This document shows, piece after piece, positions 7,672 through 10,944 of a DNA stretch of 10,944 nucleotides. The notes below the pieces were generated by a model. The model had not been told where the DNA came from. It did not search any database and saw only the letters and a program-made list of their open reading frames with translations. The stretch comes from Bacteroidota bacterium. GTDB lineage: Bacteria > Bacteroidota > Bacteroidia > Bacteroidales > Prolixibacteraceae. Each line of letters starts with the position of its first letter. Position 1 is the first letter of the stretch. The stretch covers positions 1 to 10,944 of the forward strand of contig JAUYTA010000838.1 of the NCBI GenBank assembly GCA_030695265.1. The letters run 5' to 3'. The translations under genes and the position numbers were made by a program.

Positions 7672-8649
7672 TTACTTCTTCTTATAATTCATGGCACCAA
7701 GCATATTTCCATAAATTGAATTAAGAGCATCGAGATGAGAATTCAATTTTTCAGCATTTTCTTTGTATTTTTTCATTTCCTGAGCTGATGAAGCAATAAT
7801 CTGATTCATTTGATTCAAATCTTCAAAGAACTTGCTTGATGCCTGGATTTGATCACTTGTACCTTTTAACTGCTTTTCGTAATTACCATTCAGCGATTCA
7901 ATATTTTTATTCAACCGCTGAAGATTATCGCCATAACTGGATGAGTTTTGATCCAATTCTTTGAACCCCTTCTCAATTGACCCTGAAAGCTTATGATACG
8001 ACTCTGCAAGTTTACTTCCTGATTCGTCAATTTGACGGGTAAATTTTTCACTCGATTCATTCAGTTTGGAGAGCATCCCTTCGCCTGTTAAAGAAATTTT
8101 ATGGGCGGTATTGCTATACGTTCCAACCAATTCACCAATTGAGTTACTTAATGTTGCATTTGCCTGTACATTTACATCAGAGAATGCAATCATTGATTCG
8201 GAAGCGGAGTTGAGATTTTTGACATAAACGTCGGTAGCCAGTGTTGCCGAGGAGATATCGCTAATTCCTGATGCAGTATTAGACAAATCGACCAGGCTCT
8301 TCCCTATTTTGGTTAAAAGTTCAGGAGTAATATTTGTGCTTCCAAGTAAAGAATCGATGTTTGATTTTAAAGAAGATTTTGCATCTTCTCCTGTTTCCAA
8401 CAATTCATAATCATCCAGAAGTTCAGGGTAAACCCTTGACCATTCGGGTTGTTCCATCGGTGGTTCGAACGAAGAAATGAAGAATATGAAAGCTTCGGTT
8501 AGCAATCCTATGGTAAGCATAATTCCGGAATGGTTCCAGTGCTGAAGTTTAAATAAAGCGCCAACGAGTACAAGCGCAGCACCCCAGCCATAGACATAAC
8601 CCATCAGAACTTTCCACTTTTTCGACTTAAGAATTTCGCCAACGTTCAT
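7672..8649 (-). CDS. gldL: T9SS motor protein GldL/PorL
   Basis: A 325-residue inner-membrane protein, the proton-conducting stator ring of the T9SS and gliding motor. Two transmembrane helices lie at about 15-33 (YVYGWGAALVLVGALFK) and 42-61 (IMLTIGLLTEAFIFFISSF). Residues known to matter in Flavobacterium johnsoniae GldL all have counterparts by alignment of the motifs: Tyr20 (Tyr13), Lys34 (Lys27), His37 (His30), and the membrane glutamate Glu52 in GLLTEA (Glu49). The conserved FEPP follows helix 2. The cytoplasmic tail of about 260 residues is Ser/Asn/Lys/Glu-rich with heptad-like spacing and ends in the family motif NSIYGNMLGAM. It is longer than the roughly 215-residue Flavobacterium protein and close to PorL of Porphyromonas. 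It starts 23 bases after the gldK stop. Confidence 0.95.
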   Translation of the reverse strand: MNVGEILKSKKWKVLMGYVYGWGAALVLVGALFKLQHWNHSGIMLTIGLLTEAFIFFISSFEPPMEQPEWSRVYPELLDDYELLETGEDAKSSLKSNIDSLLGSTNITPELLTKIGKSLVDLSNTASGISDISSATLATDVYVKNLNSASESMIAFSDVNVQANATLSNSIGELVGTYSNTAHKISLTGEGMLSKLNESSEKFTRQIDESGSKLAESYHKLSGSIEKGFKELDQNSSSYGDNLQRLNKNIESLNGNYEKQLKGTSDQIQASSKFFEDLNQMNQIIASSAQEMKKYKENAEKLNSHLDALNSIYGNMLGAMNYKKK

Positions 8650-8672
8650 GTGATCAGTATTATAAGTGGTAA

Positions 8673-10010
8673 TTAAAATTCATTTCCAAATGAAGAACGA
8701 ACACAACGGAAACCAATGTATGATTTGGTGGTATCCTGGTATTCAAAACTTCTGGTAGATACCTGCAAATAGGCAGAAATATCTTTCCATGATCCTCCAC
8801 GTGTAACTTTTCGTTTCATCGCAGGGGCATCATCTGGTTTTGCATTGTATTCGAAATTCGGATTAAAATCATTGATGTATTGGTAAGATGCCTCATCATA
8901 GGCAGAACTGGTCCATTCAGCAACGTTGCCAGACATGTCGTAAATCCCAAAATCATTGGGGTCATAACTTCCAACCTTCATTGTCGCCATTCCACCGTCT
9001 TCAATATAATTTCCCCTTAAAGGTTTAAAGTTGGCCATAAATGATCCGTCTTTTTCACGGGTATAATAACCTCCCCACGGAAACATTGACAATTGTTTAT
9101 CGCCTCTTGCGGCATATTCCCATTCCACTTCGCTGGGTAAACGGTAATCGTGCAAGGTAGCTTCCTGTCTTGAAGCAAGAAGATCATTCAAAAGTTTGGT
9201 TCTCCAGTGACAGAATGCCTTGGCTTGTTTCCAGGTAACACCAACCACCGGATAAACGTCAAATCCCGGATGCCAGAAATATCGGGTCGCCCAGGGTTCG
9301 TTGTAAGAAAAGGTAAAATCCCGTATCCAGCACAAGGTATCAGGATAAATAGGAGTCTGGTCACGCAGAATAAAGGATGCGCGGTTTTGAATGGCTTCTT
9401 CTTCTCCTTTGGCATTTACAACAGTACCATTGTAATTTTGAGTTTCATAATTGTACATATTCACTCTTCGTGCAGCTTGCTTAAGGTCAATCCAATGGAA
9501 TTCGTAAAATAATTTACGCGCATCGATTTCTCTTTTCTTGAAAAAACGTTCATTCTCAGGAACAAACATTTCCTCAAGTGCTTCTGAATAGTCTGGATTG
9601 TTCCATTCAAGCTTTTCGCGCCAATTGATACGAGGCGGATCAACCGGATTTCCTTTCCTGTCTTCAGTAATCATAAATTCAGGAAACTGATCCGACAACA
9701 ATGTTCTGGCAATTGAATCACGGACCCACTGAATAAACTGTCTGTATTCGTTGTTGGTGATCTCAGTGTCATCAATCCAAAAAGCATCAACAGAAACAGT
9801 TTTTGAAGATGTATTTGAAGAAGTTACATCCTGATCGTTGGGACCCAGATTAAAAGATCCCCTGTGCACAAATGTCATTCCGTAAGGAGTTGGTTCAAAC
9901 CATTTTCCTCTTCCCTTAACCCCTGTTAGTTCACCGTTACCTGATTTGCTGCAACTATTTAAAGTAGCGGCCATCAAAATAACTAACCCAATAGAAAAAA
10001 GTTTTTTCAT
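8673..10010 (-). CDS. gldK: T9SS ring lipoprotein GldK/PorK
   Basis: A 445-residue outer-membrane lipoprotein that forms, with GldN, the periplasmic ring driven by the GldLM motor. The signal peptide ends in lipobox LNSC with Cys20. The FGE-sulfatase-like domain covers about 43-441: DTEITNNEYRQF at 81-92, VVGVTWKQAKAFCHWR at 255-270, RLPSEVEWEYAARG at 290-303, GNVAEW at 361-366, RGGSWKD at 404-410, GFRCVR at 433-438. True FGEs carry two catalytic cysteines shortly after the GGS; here those positions are Asp and Leu, so enzyme activity is unlikely. It is called the canonical gldK because it sits directly between porP and gldL, as in Porphyromonas. The gap from porP is 31 bases with no promoter or terminator evident. 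A close paralogue lies at 3835-5178. Confidence 0.94.
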   Translation of the reverse strand: MKKLFSIGLVILMAATLNSCSKSGNGELTGVKGRGKWFEPTPYGMTFVHRGSFNLGPNDQDVTSSNTSSKTVSVDAFWIDDTEITNNEYRQFIQWVRDSIARTLLSDQFPEFMITEDRKGNPVDPPRINWREKLEWNNPDYSEALEEMFVPENERFFKKREIDARKLFYEFHWIDLKQAARRVNMYNYETQNYNGTVVNAKGEEEAIQNRASFILRDQTPIYPDTLCWIRDFTFSYNEPWATRYFWHPGFDVYPVVGVTWKQAKAFCHWRTKLLNDLLASRQEATLHDYRLPSEVEWEYAARGDKQLSMFPWGGYYTREKDGSFMANFKPLRGNYIEDGGMATMKVGSYDPNDFGIYDMSGNVAEWTSSAYDEASYQYINDFNPNFEYNAKPDDAPAMKRKVTRGGSWKDISAYLQVSTRSFEYQDTTKSYIGFRCVRSSFGNEF

Positions 10011-10041
10011 ATTTTCAGCTATATATTGCTTCTAAATTTCC

Positions 10042-10944
10042 TTATAAAAATCTCACACTCTTGTATTTCTTACTTCTGTTTTTGCCCAAATCGAAACTGT
10101 ACCCAATAAATATTTCATGCGAACCGTTTCCGTAACCTGCTAACGCAGAAGTCATTATATCGTATGCATATCCAATTCGCATCCCGTTAACCAATTCAAA
10201 TCCTAAAAGAACACCAATTGCATCGTTGATCCGGTAATTCAATCCGGCAGAATATCTGTCTTTGTAAACCACATCAACTGCAATATCTGCCTGATAAGCA
10301 ACCATATCAGTTTTAAAAAGAACTGAAGGTTGTATTTCAAATAACGGATCAGAGAGGCTGATATTGTACCCTGCCGACAGATAATAATGCCTTGCTAAAT
10401 AGGTACTGGCCTGATCTGAAAAAACAATGGAGGCCTGGTTTAAATGTGTAACAGACGCCCCTATAAAATAATCGTTCGATTTTAGAAAAATGCCAAAGCC
10501 CAAATCAAACGCCAATTGACTAACATCACTCTGTGGAATTCCAGGATCACCGTCGTAAGGTGTCCATGGGGTTCCCTCCGGAGTGTTCCAGTCACCATTT
10601 ATTGCCATGTTGTAAAATCCGGCTGATGCACCAATGCCCAAATTTCCCCATTTAGTCACTTTTCGGTACGCATAATCGAAACTTACTGCAATATTTTTTT
10701 GAAATCCCAACTCATCACTGATAATATTCAGCCCAACGCCACTATTTATTCCAAACAATTCGGTCCCGGATTCAACACTAAACAACAGTGTTTTTGGGGC
10801 TCCAGGGATGCCATCCCATTGATAACGATTTAAAATTAAGCCATTTACCATTCCACTGCTGCCAGCATAGCCCGGATTAACCGATAACTGTGTCATCCGG
10901 TTAAAAGTGAACTGCGGATCTTGCTGAGCAATCGCGGCTAATAT
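10042..10944 (-). CDS. porP: PorP/SprF-family T9SS outer-membrane protein (5' end outside window)
   Basis: Three hundred codons are present and the frame is open to the window edge, so the start and most of the signal peptide lie beyond 10944. The ATG at 10896 is not the start: the frame continues upstream and reads LAAIAQQDPQFTFNRMTQLS, in which the end of a signal peptide (cleavage after IAQ) is followed by the classic PorP/SprF opening QDPQF...NPGYAGSSG. The rest is a beta-barrel-like alternation with aromatic residues and turns (for example GIGASAGFYNMAINGDWN, DLGFGIFLKSNDYFIGAS). It ends with GSHEIFIGYSFDLGK and the family-like tail KSVRFL. These proteins sit in the outer membrane and support T9SS export or hold SprB-like cargo at the surface. 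A porP directly before gldK is the Porphyromonas order, so it probably opens or lies near the start of the operon. Confidence 0.92.
   Translation of the reverse strand: MLAAIAQQDPQFTFNRMTQLSVNPGYAGSSGMVNGLILNRYQWDGIPGAPKTLLFSVESGTELFGINSGVGLNIISDELGFQKNIAVSFDYAYRKVTKWGNLGIGASAGFYNMAINGDWNTPEGTPWTPYDGDPGIPQSDVSQLAFDLGFGIFLKSNDYFIGASVTHLNQASIVFSDQASTYLARHYYLSAGYNISLSDPLFEIQPSVLFKTDMVAYQADIAVDVVYKDRYSAGLNYRINDAIGVLLGFELVNGMRIGYAYDIMTSALAGYGNGSHEIFIGYSFDLGKNRSKKYKSVRFL

Noticed and set aside
9207..9512. 101-codon plus-strand frame opposite gldK
   Set aside because: Antisense to conserved FGE-like domain codons, with no homology signal visible and no promoter or ribosome binding site.
10042..10896. 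Complete 284-residue gene starting at the ATG at 10896
   Set aside because: The frame stays open to 10944 and the upstream codons encode the end of a signal peptide and the conserved QDPQF motif, so the true start is outside the window.

Overview
The window looks like chromosomal DNA of a member of the Bacteroidota. It has moderate-to-low G+C, weak or absent Shine-Dalgarno sequences, and it carries the core genes of the type IX secretion system (T9SS), which is confined to that phylum and its close relatives. The gene order porP-gldK-gldL-gldM-gldN matches the Porphyromonas/Flavobacterium arrangement. The long PorL-like GldL and the DUF5106-thioredoxin gene suggest class Bacteroidia (for example a Marinilabiliales-type organism). 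That finer placement is inference.

Right part, 3835-10944, all on the minus strand: a tightly packed T9SS operon read from right to left. It runs porP/sprF-family outer-membrane protein (5' end cut by the window edge), gldK lipoprotein, gldL and gldM (the inner-membrane proton-driven motor), gldN (periplasmic ring partner of GldK), and then a second full-length gldK paralogue. Gaps between genes are 2-31 nt, so these are almost certainly co-transcribed from a promoter outside the window. In the accepted model GldL/GldM convert proton-motive force into rotation, GldM reaches through the periplasm to the GldK-GldN ring under the outer membrane, and the system drives protein export and, in gliders, surface adhesin movement. 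The second gldK after gldN, where Flavobacterium johnsoniae has gldO (a gldN paralogue), is the most unusual part of the window.

Middle, 2727-3815, plus strand: a mannose-1-phosphate guanylyltransferase gene (GDP-mannose supply). It converges on the second gldK with only 19 nt between the stop codons. A 242-bp divergent intergenic region (2485-2726) separates it from the next pair.

Left, 986-2484, minus strand: a two-gene MlaE/MlaF-type ABC transporter (permease, then ATPase, joined by an ATGA overlap) for phospholipid transport between the envelope membranes. No MCE-domain partner is present. At the far left, 53-892 on the plus strand, is an exported DUF5106/thioredoxin-fold protein with a CEAC active site. 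No RNA genes, insertion sequences or CRISPR arrays were seen. The biology is mainly known, with several details worth checking: the gldK duplication, a G7 tract inside gldM, and a decayed inverted repeat at 944-974.
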